Part shown: piece by piece, positions 5,855 to 12,564 of the stretch
How the letters are laid out: the number at the start of each line of letters is the position of its first letter
Numbering within the stretch: position 1 is the stretch's first letter
Assembly (NCBI GenBank): GCA_030668505.1
Contig: DAOUTV010000028.1
Coordinates: 1-12,564, forward strand
Direction of reading: 5' to 3'
From: Desulfobacterales bacterium
GTDB taxonomy: Bacteria; Desulfobacterota; Desulfobacteria; Desulfobacterales; C00003060
DNA length: 12,564 bases
The notes under the pieces: generated by a model
What the model saw: the letters and a program-made list of their open reading frames with translations, nothing else
Told to the model about the DNA's origin: nothing
Databases searched by the model: none
Made by a program: the position numbers and the translations under genes

Positions 5855-7216
5855 ATGTCGAAAAACATTCTGGTCATTGACGACGAACCCAATTTGCGCC
5901 ACGTTCTCACAGTAGTCCTTGAAAAAGCAGGCTACACAGTTAGTTCCGCTGCAGACGGCAAGGAAGCCATCTCTATAACCGAAACCAAGCCTTTCAACGT
6001 AATCCTTTGCGATTTGCGCATGCCCCAAATGGACGGTCTTACCTTCTTAAAGCACGCAACCACACGGGCTCTTGATGCAGCTATCATCATGATGTCGGCC
6101 TACGGCACGATCGACACGGCTGTTGAAGCTATGAAGCTGGGAGCCGCCGACTACATTTCCAAACCCTTTAAGCCGGATGAGATTCTCCTCAAGCTTGGGC
6201 AAATCGAGGAACGTAACCGATTGCTACAAGAAAACATCAGGCTATGGGATGCAGTTCAAGAGACCTTCTCGTTTCAAAATATCGTAGCCAAGAGTGAGTC
6301 TATACGCAAAATCTTTGACACCATCCAGAAGATTGCCGACTACAAAACTACGGTCCTGATCACCGGCGAAAGCGGCACCGGAAAAGAATTGATCGCAAGG
6401 GCCATCCATTTCAACGGGGCTCGCAAACATAAGCCAATTGTGGCTGTAAACTGCGGCGGCTTGCCTGAAAACCTTTTGGAAAGCGAACTCTTCGGCCATG
6501 TCAAAGGAGCGTTTACCGATGCGGTTGGTGACAAGAAAGGGATTTTTCAGGAGGCCAGCGGTGGGACCCTTGTCCTTGATGAGATCGCGGAACTGCCTTT
6601 ATCGCTTCAAGTAAAGCTTCTTCGCGTGCTGCAGGATGAAATGGTACGCCCTGTTGGAAGTACGCAATCTGCCAAGGTGGATGTGAGGATCATAGCTGTT
6701 ACGGCAATAAATTTGGCCGAGGCGGTTAAACAAGGCATTTTCAGGGATGACCTGTTTTATCGGATTAATGTGCTCTCGATCCATGTGCCACCCTTGCGGG
6801 ACAGAAAAGGTGATATTCCTCTCTTGGTCAATCATTTTATCGAAAGGTTCAACAAACGACTGAATAAAGAAATAAAGGGGGTTAGACCTGAGGCCCTCCA
6901 GGCCCTGATGGACTACCCGTGGCCGGGTAACGTTAGAGAACTTGAAAATGTTATCGAACGCACTATGGCGTTGACGGAAAAATTCAAGATAGACCTGGAT
7001 GAACTGCCGGAAGAGATACGAAGTAGCGGCGCTGCTACACGTGATCCTTGGCCGACTGACAGTATCTCTCTTAAAGCTAATACCATGGCACTGGAAAAAA
7101 CACTGATCCAAAGAGCCCTCCGCGAAACCAACAACAACCGGACTCACGCGGCCAAACTCTTGGAAATCAGCCACCCCACACTTCTTTCAAAGATGAAAAC
7201 GTACAGGATTTCGTGA
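5855..7216 (+). CDS. Sigma-54-dependent response regulator (NtrC family)
   Basis: This 453-aa transcriptional activator has the three-domain NtrC layout. The receiver domain (about 4-118) has the acidic pair D9/D10, phosphoacceptor D53 (in CDLRMP), S81 and K103. The AAA+ sigma-54 interaction domain (about 140-375) has Walker A GESGTGKE (171-178), the loop GAFTDA (218-223; GAFTGA is the classic form) and Walker B ending DE (242-243). A Fis-type helix-turn-helix follows at about 415-453. Phosphorylation by a sensor kinase should drive ATP-dependent opening of sigma-54 promoters. No kinase gene is in the window, so the signal and targets cannot be stated. The start is fixed by the receiver N-terminus MSKNILVIDDE. 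The only upstream purine match is AGG (5844-5846), inside the repeat arm. No -24/-12 promoter was found nearby. Confidence 0.93.
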   Translation: MSKNILVIDDEPNLRHVLTVVLEKAGYTVSSAADGKEAISITETKPFNVILCDLRMPQMDGLTFLKHATTRALDAAIIMMSAYGTIDTAVEAMKLGAADYISKPFKPDEILLKLGQIEERNRLLQENIRLWDAVQETFSFQNIVAKSESIRKIFDTIQKIADYKTTVLITGESGTGKELIARAIHFNGARKHKPIVAVNCGGLPENLLESELFGHVKGAFTDAVGDKKGIFQEASGGTLVLDEIAELPLSLQVKLLRVLQDEMVRPVGSTQSAKVDVRIIAVTAINLAEAVKQGIFRDDLFYRINVLSIHVPPLRDRKGDIPLLVNHFIERFNKRLNKEIKGVRPEALQALMDYPWPGNVRELENVIERTMALTEKFKIDLDELPEEIRSSGAATRDPWPTDSISLKANTMALEKTLIQRALRETNNNRTHAAKLLEISHPTLLSKMKTYRIS

Positions 7217-7507
7217 AGGGCCTATCCATGAATGCCTGTATTTTGAGCAAAAGAGGATGGCGGCAACAGGAAACCGAGGCGGAATCTATCTTGGTGAAAA
7301 AATAAAATTAAAAAAAATTCATTATGCTGTTGACATGTCCATAATATCAATGTTAGGGAAAATCACTTTTACTATGGGTTTCTGCAACAAAGTTGACGGT
7401 TTTGTAAAAATTGCCGCTCAACGACGATCAAGCTCAATTGAAATCGTTTGTTTCATAAGACCAAAATGATACAATTGGCGTAAACCTAAAAAGGGAGGGG
7501 AGAAAAC
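7217..7507. other. Intergenic region between response regulator and HU gene
   Basis: This is 291 bases without a supportable gene. Bases 7295-7330 are strongly A/T-rich. A perfect TTGACA at 7330-7335 has no good -10 partner at 15-18 bases. A 70-codon frame from 7257 has no properly spaced ribosome binding site and no recognisable family, so it is not called. The 3' part holds the HU promoter and Shine-Dalgarno sequence. Confidence 0.5.
7467..7475 (+). promoter_or_regulatory. Candidate extended -10 promoter for the HU gene
   Basis: TACAAT (7470-7475; 5 of 6 matches to TATAAT) is preceded by TG one base upstream (7467-7468), which is the extended -10 form. The only -35 candidate is the weak TTGTTT at 7448-7453 (16-base spacer). 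It would give a short leader containing the strong Shine-Dalgarno site. Confidence 0.4.
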
Positions 7508-7780
7508 ATGACAAAGGCAGAAATTGTGGAGAAAATGGCCAAGGATGCCGACATATCTAAGGCAGCGGCCGGTACTGCTCTGAATTCATTCGTGGATAGC
7601 GTCACCAAGGCCCTGAAAAAGAAGGATGGCAAGGTAACGCTGGTAGGCTTCGGTACTTTTTCAAAGGTGCGGCGCAAGGCACGCAAGGGCAGGAATCCTC
7701 AGACGGGAGCAACGATTAAGATAAAGGCTTCCAACACTGTAAGATTCAAACCGGGCAAGGCATTAAAAGACGCTATGTAG
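7508..7780 (+). CDS. hup: HU-family nucleoid DNA-binding protein
   Basis: This 90-aa protein has the usual HU length. HU dimers bind and bend DNA with little sequence specificity, supporting nucleoid structure, replication and repair. The N-terminal helical dimerisation region (MTKAEIVEKMAK...) is followed by the signature region around GFGTF (47-51), the basic arm RRKARKGRNPQTG (55-67) with the DNA-intercalating proline at 64, and a C-terminal FKPGKALK helix. The start has an excellent purine-rich Shine-Dalgarno (AGGGAGGGGAG within 7492-7502) 5 bases before the ATG, suggesting high expression. IHF subunits are related, but the length and lack of IHF-specific extensions favour HU. It is probably a single-gene transcript ending at the hairpin at 7813-7852. 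Confidence 0.95.
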   Translation: MTKAEIVEKMAKDADISKAAAGTALNSFVDSVTKALKKKDGKVTLVGFGTFSKVRRKARKGRNPQTGATIKIKASNTVRFKPGKALKDAM

Positions 7781-7812
7781 ATTCACTGGCCAGGAAAATT
7801 CGGTGTATTGAG

Positions 7813-7852
7813 TGGTTCTCATCCGGAAAAGACGTTTTCCGGATGAGAACCA
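7813..7852. terminator. 18-bp hairpin between convergent genes
   Basis: Bases 7813-7830 pair perfectly with 7835-7852 around the 4-base loop GACG. The hairpin lies between the HU stop (7780) and the acylphosphatase stop (7859), where a bidirectional terminator is expected. Neither side has a real U-tract, so it may stall or block read-through, or stabilise mRNA 3' ends, rather than act as a classic intrinsic terminator. Confidence 0.65.
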
Positions 7853-7858
7853 ACCGCT

Positions 7859-8140
7859 TTATACAAAGGTAATTTCAAAGCCGTCAAACTCGCCGGAGTA
7901 AGGCTCCCATTCTACAGATACTTTCCGTACACGGGCCAAGGGGGGGCCGGCATTACACCATTTCAACATAGACTTCACATTGCTTTCCTCACCTTCAAGG
8001 ACCGCCTCTACCCTGCCATCCGCAAGATTTCTCACCCAACCTTTAACGTCCCGTTCCAAGGCTGCACGCCTTGTGTCCAGCCTGAAACAGACACCCTGGA
8101 CGCGTCCGTCAATTGCGACACGCGCTCTAACCTTTTTCAT
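7859..8140 (-). CDS. acyP: Acylphosphatase
   Basis: This small 93-aa enzyme hydrolyses the carboxyl-phosphate bond of acyl phosphates such as acetyl phosphate or 1,3-bisphosphoglycerate in the cytoplasm (EC 3.6.1.7). The family signature is present: GRVQGVCFR (12-20) with the phosphate-binding Arg20, and GWVRNLADGRVEAVLEG (34-50) with the catalytic Asn38. The length is normal (family about 90-100 aa). Its ATG lies inside the 3' end of ligA (14-bp overlap), and AGGAG (8148-8152 on the minus strand) sits 7 bases upstream. It is therefore probably co-transcribed and translationally coupled with ligA as the last gene of the minus-strand operon. The functional link to DNA ligase is not obvious. 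Confidence 0.93.
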   Translation of the reverse strand: MKKVRARVAIDGRVQGVCFRLDTRRAALERDVKGWVRNLADGRVEAVLEGEESNVKSMLKWCNAGPPLARVRKVSVEWEPYSGEFDGFEITFV

Positions 8141-10157
8141 GCCTTTTCTCCTGTGAAAGCTCCTCTACCAATCCCTTTTCATCAAGTATCCTGACCCCTA
8201 AGTGCCGGGCCTTTTCAAGTTTGGAGCCTGGATCTTTTCCAGCTACCACAAAGGTGGTCTTGCGGCTCACAGAGCCGCCAACCTTGCCGCCCGAAGCTTC
8301 AATACGAGCCTTTGCTTCAGTACGTGTCATGGAGTCAAGTGCCCCTGTTAGAACGAATGTCATACCGGCCAAGGGCTCGTCTACAGGAGCCTCCTTGGTT
8401 TCGATCGTGACACCAGCTTTTAGCATCCGTTCAATGTTTCTCTGATTTTCAGGGTTTTCGAAAAACGCTCGCACGCTTTGCGAAATCTCCTCTCCTATTC
8501 CCTTGACTGCCTCCAAATCCTCCTTGATAGCAGCCTCCAATCCCTCTAATGTCTTCATGGAACGGGCTAATATCCGTGCTATGTGCTCACCTACATGGCG
8601 GATGCCAAGGGCGTAGACAAAACGGGCAAGACTGATTTGCTTACTTCTTTCTATGGCATCCATGAGGTTTTGGGCGGATTTTTCGCCCATCCTTTCAAGG
8701 GCCCCTGTGGTTGCTTCATCAAGAAAAAAAAGGTCTGCATAGGATTTCAATAACCCTTTATCTACCAATTGGTTTGCAAGTTTGTCGCCCAGACCATCAA
8801 TATCAAAGGCACCTTTAGAGGCAAAATGTTTAATACGTTCCTTTAACTGAGCAATGCAATTGGCATTCACGCATCTCCATGCAGCTTCCCCTTTTAGGCG
8901 AACCACCCCGGAACCGCATACCGGACATACGGTAGGCATCTGAAATGCTTGCTCAACCCCTGTACGTTTGGTCGTAATTACCTTGACAACCTCAGGAATC
9001 ACATCTCCAGCCCGCTGGATCAACACGGTGTCGCCTACACGGATGCCTTTCTTCTTGATTTCATCCTCATTGTGAAGAGTGGCACGGCTAACGGTCACGC
9101 CTCCGACAGAAACAGGCTCCAAGCGGGCTACCGGCGTTAACGCCCCTGTCCGGCCCACCTGAACGTCGATATCCACCACACGGGTAGTCTCCTGAGTAGC
9201 CGGAAACTTGTAAGCCAGGGCCCACCTTGGACTTCGGGACTTCTCGCCAAGCTTTTTCTGCAACGCCAAATCATCCACCTTGATCACAACACCATCCATC
9301 TCGTAGGGAAATTCATGGCGCTTTTCGAGCAAGGCCTTGTAATAAACAAGGATGTCCTCAATTTTTGCCCTTCGTTTAATGTCAGGATTCACCCGAAACC
9401 CCATGGACTCAAGTCTTTGAAGGATTTCCGAATGAGAAGCAAGTTCGAGGTCGTCATACCTCCCGATACCATAACAAAATATGTCCAGAGGACGCTTGGC
9501 TGTTATCCGCGAATCAAGTTGTCTGAGAGATCCTGCCGCTGCATTTCGTGGATTAGCAAACGGCGGCTCGTCATTGTCAAGGCGCTCTTTATTCAATTGT
9601 TTGAAGGCTTCAATCGGAATAAATACCTCTCCCCTAACCTCCAGGCGAGAGGGTACTGTAACGGAAACCGTGTTAAGAAGGGCCAGAGGGACCGCCTTGA
9701 TGGTCCTGATGTTCAGTGTAATGAGCTCACCGGTGTATCCATCGCCTCGGGTGGAGGCCTCGATAAGACGACCATTTTCATATACTATCTCTACAGCTAC
9801 ACCATCCATTTTTGGCTCGGCAGTATAAAGCAACTGCGAATCTGTGTTTAGGAACCGCCGCACCCTTTTATCAAAGGCTAACACCTCCTCCTCGCCAAAG
9901 GCATTCTCCAGGCTAAGCATTGGAACGCTGTGAGCAACGGTTTCAAATTTTTCAAGGGGAAGTGCCCCTACCCGCTGCGTTGGAGAATCGGGTTCAATCA
10001 GTTCCGGATATGCCGCCTCCAAGGCAATCAACTCCTGCATAAGGCGGTCATATTCAGCATCAGAGACCTCAGGCTCGTCCATAACATGGTAGAGGTAATT
10101 GTGCCTGTGAAGAGCCTTCCTGAGCTCGGCTGCTCTCTTTCGGGTATCTTCATTCAT
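8127..10157 (-). CDS. ligA: NAD+-dependent DNA ligase LigA
   Basis: This essential ligase (EC 6.5.1.2) seals nicks in duplex DNA in replication and repair, using NAD+ as adenylate donor. At 676 aa it is full length (E. coli LigA is 671). Domains in order: Ia NMN-binding domain (1-70, with the YHVMDEPEVSDAEYD block); adenylation domain with the AMP-accepting Lys116 in KMDG (KLDG in most homologues, a conservative change); OB fold (about 320-400); four-cysteine zinc finger C411, C414, C429, C434; helix-hairpin-helix repeats (about 440-590); and a C-terminal BRCT domain (about 595-670). The ATG is preceded by GGAAG (10163-10167 on the minus strand) at 5-base spacing. The frame is intact. It overlaps acyP downstream and is separated from the nucleoside phosphorylase gene by element 4. 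Confidence 0.98.
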   Translation of the reverse strand: MNEDTRKRAAELRKALHRHNYLYHVMDEPEVSDAEYDRLMQELIALEAAYPELIEPDSPTQRVGALPLEKFETVAHSVPMLSLENAFGEEEVLAFDKRVRRFLNTDSQLLYTAEPKMDGVAVEIVYENGRLIEASTRGDGYTGELITLNIRTIKAVPLALLNTVSVTVPSRLEVRGEVFIPIEAFKQLNKERLDNDEPPFANPRNAAAGSLRQLDSRITAKRPLDIFCYGIGRYDDLELASHSEILQRLESMGFRVNPDIKRRAKIEDILVYYKALLEKRHEFPYEMDGVVIKVDDLALQKKLGEKSRSPRWALAYKFPATQETTRVVDIDVQVGRTGALTPVARLEPVSVGGVTVSRATLHNEDEIKKKGIRVGDTVLIQRAGDVIPEVVKVITTKRTGVEQAFQMPTVCPVCGSGVVRLKGEAAWRCVNANCIAQLKERIKHFASKGAFDIDGLGDKLANQLVDKGLLKSYADLFFLDEATTGALERMGEKSAQNLMDAIERSKQISLARFVYALGIRHVGEHIARILARSMKTLEGLEAAIKEDLEAVKGIGEEISQSVRAFFENPENQRNIERMLKAGVTIETKEAPVDEPLAGMTFVLTGALDSMTRTEAKARIEASGGKVGGSVSRKTTFVVAGKDPGSKLEKARHLGVRILDEKGLVEELSQEKRHEKG

Positions 10158-10166
10158 ATAGACTTC

Positions 10167-10270
10167 CAGAAAAAGATTTTCGCTGCGTTATCGGTCCAAA
10201 TCCTCGACGACATACGACCAGGATGCCTTACTCGAATTTCTCCCTCTGGCCTTGCCAAAATCTCTTTCTG
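10167..10270. mobile_element. MITE-like element 4 between nucleoside phosphorylase and ligA
   Basis: CAGAAAAAGATTTTCGC (10167-10183) is inverted at 10254-10270 with 15 of 17 matches, bounding 104 bp that occupy nearly all of the 118-base intergenic gap. Read on the minus strand, the interior contains GGCAAGGC, GAGGG, GTATGT and AACGCAGC, in the same order as related strings in element 3. The ligA Shine-Dalgarno GGAAG sits at its very edge. I recognise the interior as resembling a dispersed repeat seen next to genes in Desulfobacterota genomes (from memory; not searched). No coding capacity. Confidence 0.55.
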
Positions 10271-10275
10271 AAACT

Positions 10276-11004
10276 CTATAGCTTCTGACATATTGCAGGG
10301 ATAACCTCAGCGGCAATCTTGCGCGACCTGTTAAACTTGCTGCTTGAAAAACCGGGCTTCCAGCGCAGGCTGCCGATCTCATCTGAGACCACAAGCAAGG
10401 CCCCAATCTCAACCTGCCGGAACCCCGCCACCGTAAACAAAGCCGAAAGCTCCATATCCACGCCGAGCACACCCATGCTCTGGTGCAAAAGGACCTTCTG
10501 TGTTGTTTCCCGGTAAGGGGCGTCTGTTGACCAGACAGGGCCTTTGTGAAAAGGAATTGAGGACTGCTCAAGGCTCTCCTCAATAGCATTGGTTATTCCG
10601 TTGGACGGACATGGGTATTCATTATTTATAGGGTAATACACTGATGTCCCCTCCCCTATCACCGCACGATCAGGAACGACAATGTCTGCGATCCGCACCT
10701 TTTCCCGGATCGATCCGCACCACCCAAAAAAGAGTATCCTTTTTGCGCCTAGAACGATTAGCTTTTCCAGAATCATCACCGCATAGGGGGCCCCCAGCAT
10801 AGGACCAACCAAAGCAATCTCTTGATGGCCATATGTTCCTCGGTACAACCGGCTTGTCAGGATTCTGCCCGCAGCCCTTCCATCGATTCCCATAGATCGG
10901 CGAATCAAGGCGAGGTCTTTTTCCATGGCCACCATGACCGCGACAGGACCTATACTGGGATCGTTTTTCCCTTTTCTGGGATAGACTATTTCATCTCGCA
11001 TCAT
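10276..11004 (-). CDS. Nucleoside phosphorylase family protein (PNP/UDP type)
   Basis: This is a member of the PNP_UDP_1 fold family, which cleaves purine or pyrimidine nucleosides with phosphate to a free base and ribose-1-phosphate. In the 242-aa form from ATG 11004: a glycine-rich segment GPMLGAPYA (67-75), the central GWCGSI (94-99), STDAPYRE (159-166), the nucleoside/ribose-binding DMELSALFTVA block (183-193) and SDE (207-209). The DME motif suits the family, but the base specificity (uridine, purine or methylthioadenosine) cannot be read from sequence. ATG 11004 (or 11001) lies one base after the glycosyltransferase stop codon, implying translational coupling. A GTG at 11034 gives 252 aa with AGGGAGGT 14 bases upstream, which is too far. 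No good Shine-Dalgarno precedes 11004. Confidence 0.85.
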   Translation of the reverse strand: MMRDEIVYPRKGKNDPSIGPVAVMVAMEKDLALIRRSMGIDGRAAGRILTSRLYRGTYGHQEIALVGPMLGAPYAVMILEKLIVLGAKRILFFGWCGSIREKVRIADIVVPDRAVIGEGTSVYYPINNEYPCPSNGITNAIEESLEQSSIPFHKGPVWSTDAPYRETTQKVLLHQSMGVLGVDMELSALFTVAGFRQVEIGALLVVSDEIGSLRWKPGFSSSKFNRSRKIAAEVIPAICQKL

Positions 11005-11005
11005 T

Positions 11006-12286
11006 TTAATCTGGCTTTTGCCCGGTGATCTCACGCAAGAACGGCAAGACCTCCCTTTTGCACACTACATCCCATACATATTTGCGCATCACATTCCGGT
11101 ACATTTTGTGGGTATCTGTGCGAGCCAGATATTCAATGATCCGCCCGGCAATAGCGAGAGGCGGTTCATCCAGCTCGAAAAAGCATATGCCTTTGCCCAC
11201 TTCTTGAAATGGTGCGATCCTTGAGCAGGCAATAGGCAGTTTAATCATTCCCGCCTCCAGGAGTGGCAGCCCAAAGCCTTCATCCTTACTCGTCATTAGC
11301 AGTAAATCTGCCATAAGATAAAGATCGCGAATAAAGATTCTATCCGGAACCAGCTTGGTCCTGTCACGAAACCTGTATTCTGCCAAGACAGCAATATTGT
11401 CCTGCAGCTCGAGTTCATTGATCCAGTACTTAAGCCTGTGGTAATAGGCCACGGCCCGTTCCTCATGGGGATCATAGGCCCCAGTCAGTAAGAAAAGAAT
11501 GTTATAACCCAAAAGCTTGATCCCTCTAATGATATGGATGGAAAGCTCCAGGTTCTTCCTGGGAGTGATCCTAGAAGGCTGTACCACCACAAGCTCGCGG
11601 CTATACAGGTCAAGCTCCTCCGATAACTTCACGGATTTCGGATCAAGGTAGAAAAAGTGCGCTGGATCAATCCCGTTGCGTATAACCTTCCAGGACGCCT
11701 CACCACAATGTTTCTTAAACAGGTTCAATCGTGACTCTGAAACTGTCACATGGTGTATGTTCGGATGCAGATGCTGAAGGACAGGCCATGGAGGCCTGTT
11801 GAGATATTTAGGTGGATTGGGCTGGAAGTATGGAGAATCGTGGGCCCAATTGACTATTACCGGGCCTGTTTCTGAGTCTGCCAGACGTCGCAATGCCAGT
11901 GTTAGGGGAAGGTTGAATGGCATGTGGAGCACGTTGTGGGCGAGGATGACATCAAGTTTATTAGACCAATCTTTAAGGAGCCTGTAAATCCTGTTTGTAG
12001 GCCGCTCCAAGCCGCCCTGATGCCCTTTTTTACATTCCTCCTGGGCCTTGATGATTCGAGTATTCTTGGAACTCACCACCGGTTCTATGCGGACAGAAAA
12101 GTCCTTTGTGTAGACCTCACCCATGCCGGCCAGCACAGAAACCGAGTGGCCCATCCGGTGAAAAATTGAGGCCTGGCGACCGAGGATCTCTTCTACTCCA
12201 CCAACTACAGGCGGGCAAGAGTAGTGAATAATCCCGATCCGCAAAGGTGCATCTGTCGCCTTCTTAGGGTTCTTAGGTGTCATCAT
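11006..12286 (-). CDS. GT4-type glycosyltransferase (GT-B fold)
   Basis: This 426-aa protein is a retaining GT-B glycosyltransferase of the GT4 class, transferring a sugar from an NDP-sugar to an unknown acceptor. Features: N-terminal acceptor domain with HYSCPPVVGGVEE (21-33) and the usual helix RQASIFHRMGH; IRNGIDP (202-208) at the domain junction; and a C-terminal donor-binding domain with R239 and K244 (PSRITPRKN) and the E-x7-E motif E336/E344 in KDEGFGLPLLEAG. No signal peptide or membrane segment, so it is cytosolic or peripheral. There is no polysaccharide cluster around it, so the product cannot be named. ATG codons at 12286 and 12283 are both possible; only a weak GAG precedes them. 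It is the first gene of the minus-strand operon. Confidence 0.88.
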   Translation of the reverse strand: MMTPKNPKKATDAPLRIGIIHYSCPPVVGGVEEILGRQASIFHRMGHSVSVLAGMGEVYTKDFSVRIEPVVSSKNTRIIKAQEECKKGHQGGLERPTNRIYRLLKDWSNKLDVILAHNVLHMPFNLPLTLALRRLADSETGPVIVNWAHDSPYFQPNPPKYLNRPPWPVLQHLHPNIHHVTVSESRLNLFKKHCGEASWKVIRNGIDPAHFFYLDPKSVKLSEELDLYSRELVVVQPSRITPRKNLELSIHIIRGIKLLGYNILFLLTGAYDPHEERAVAYYHRLKYWINELELQDNIAVLAEYRFRDRTKLVPDRIFIRDLYLMADLLLMTSKDEGFGLPLLEAGMIKLPIACSRIAPFQEVGKGICFFELDEPPLAIAGRIIEYLARTDTHKMYRNVMRKYVWDVVCKREVLPFLREITGQKPD

Positions 12287-12362
12287 AGCTCATATTTATG
12301 TTAGTTCCTTAGTTGTGAAATTCGCGTTTTCTCTGGCAGAACATTGTTGCTGTGTTCAAGAA
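12287..12362. other. Upstream region of the minus-strand operon
   Basis: These bases separate the glycosyltransferase start from repeat cassette B and should contain the operon promoter if one lies here. On the minus strand TAAATA occurs about 10 bases before the start codon, but no convincing -35 partner exists. AAGGA is present, but about 21 bases from the ATG, too far for a normal Shine-Dalgarno. Nothing firm can be called. Confidence 0.35.
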
Positions 12363-12564
12363 AAAGTGAGCTAAAGTGTCTAAAGTGAGCTAAAGTTAAT
12401 GTGCACGCCTTTTCAGCCGTTCAGCCGTCGCAGCCAGTGCTTTGGCGAAGTCGGCTCGTAGCCAAGGCTACTATGGCGAAGTCGGCCGGCGTGGTCAGTC
12501 TTAAAAACAGGTTGCGCCAGAGGCGCATTCCTCAACTTTAGGCACTTTAGTTCACTTTAGGCAC
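12363..12564. repeat. CTAAAGTGA-array cassette B (runs to the window end)
   Basis: The left arm (12363-12396) reads AAAGTGAGCT, AAAGTGTCT, AAAGTGAGCT, AAAGTT. The right arm, from 12531, is an inverted array (CTCAACTTTAGGCACTTTAG and onward) reaching the last base of the window, so its end is not seen. The arms match those of cassette A, but the roughly 134-base interior differs entirely: it carries copy 2 of the 32-bp repeat, two GGCGAAGTCGG direct repeats (12444-12454, 12475-12485) and a TGCGCC-AGA-GGCGCA hairpin (12513-12527). It lies upstream of the minus-strand operon. Origin and role unknown. Confidence 0.65.
12456..12487 (-). repeat. 32-bp dispersed repeat, copy 2
   Basis: Exact reverse complement of 4018-4049, with the GTAGCC-AA-GGCTAC dyad at its core. 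Here it is nested in cassette B and partly duplicated, since GGCGAAGTCGG occurs on both sides of the dyad. Two identical copies 8.4 kb apart, in different element backgrounds, show that it spreads as a unit or is inserted into other repeats. Confidence 0.75.

Noticed and set aside
7330..7358. Promoter with perfect TTGACA at 7330-7335
   Set aside because: No acceptable -10 hexamer occurs at 15-18 bases spacing.
7257..7469. 70-codon open frame before the HU gene
   Set aside because: AGAGG directly touches the ATG with no spacing, the composition is unlike the neighbours and no family is recognised. A real small protein cannot be fully excluded.
10188..10589. 133-codon minus-strand frame overlapping the nucleoside phosphorylase gene
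   Set aside because: It is a shadow frame of the phosphorylase that runs on into element 4; no independent start or family.

Overview
The window looks like a chromosomal segment of a Gram-negative anaerobe-type bacterium, most likely Desulfobacterota (the former Deltaproteobacteria). This is inferred from three things: the style of the housekeeping proteins, an NtrC-type sigma-54 activator, and intergenic gaps packed with short dispersed palindromic elements of the kind I associate with Desulfobacterales genomes. No 16S or other taxonomic marker is present, so the assignment is only moderately secure.

Layout: four genes lie on the plus strand and four on the minus strand, and the two blocks converge near 7780-7860. 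Plus strand: smc (chromosome condensation ATPase, 399-3977), ftsY (SRP receptor, about 4543-5643), an NtrC-family response regulator (5855-7216) and an HU-type nucleoid protein (7508-7780). Minus strand, in order of transcription: a GT4-type glycosyltransferase (12286-11006), a nucleoside phosphorylase-family protein (11004-10276), ligA (NAD+-dependent DNA ligase, 10157-8127) and acylphosphatase (8140-7859). The minus-strand genes are tightly packed (stop/start nearly touching at 11004-11008, and a 14-bp overlap at 8127-8140), so they probably form one operon. An 18-bp hairpin separates the converging blocks.

The coding content is ordinary housekeeping: chromosome structure (SMC, HU), membrane protein targeting (FtsY), DNA sealing (LigA), nucleoside salvage, surface or storage glycosylation, and a two-component regulator without a kinase in view. 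No phage, CRISPR, toxin-antitoxin or defence genes, tRNA or rRNA are seen.

The unusual content is between the genes. The 565-bp smc-ftsY gap holds three short elements with terminal inverted repeats, placed end to end and apparently sharing their flanking TA dinucleotides. This looks like successive insertions of non-autonomous IS630/Tc1-like MITEs. A fourth, about 104 bp, fills the nucleoside phosphorylase-ligA gap. Two roughly 200-bp cassettes (5652-5850, and 12363 to the window end) are bracketed by inverted arms made of a 10-bp CTAAAGTGAR-type tandem repeat but have unrelated interiors. The first 398 bases carry a 7-bp tandem array and a GTCGAA-type palindrome. No transposase gene is in the window, so any mobilising enzyme must lie elsewhere.
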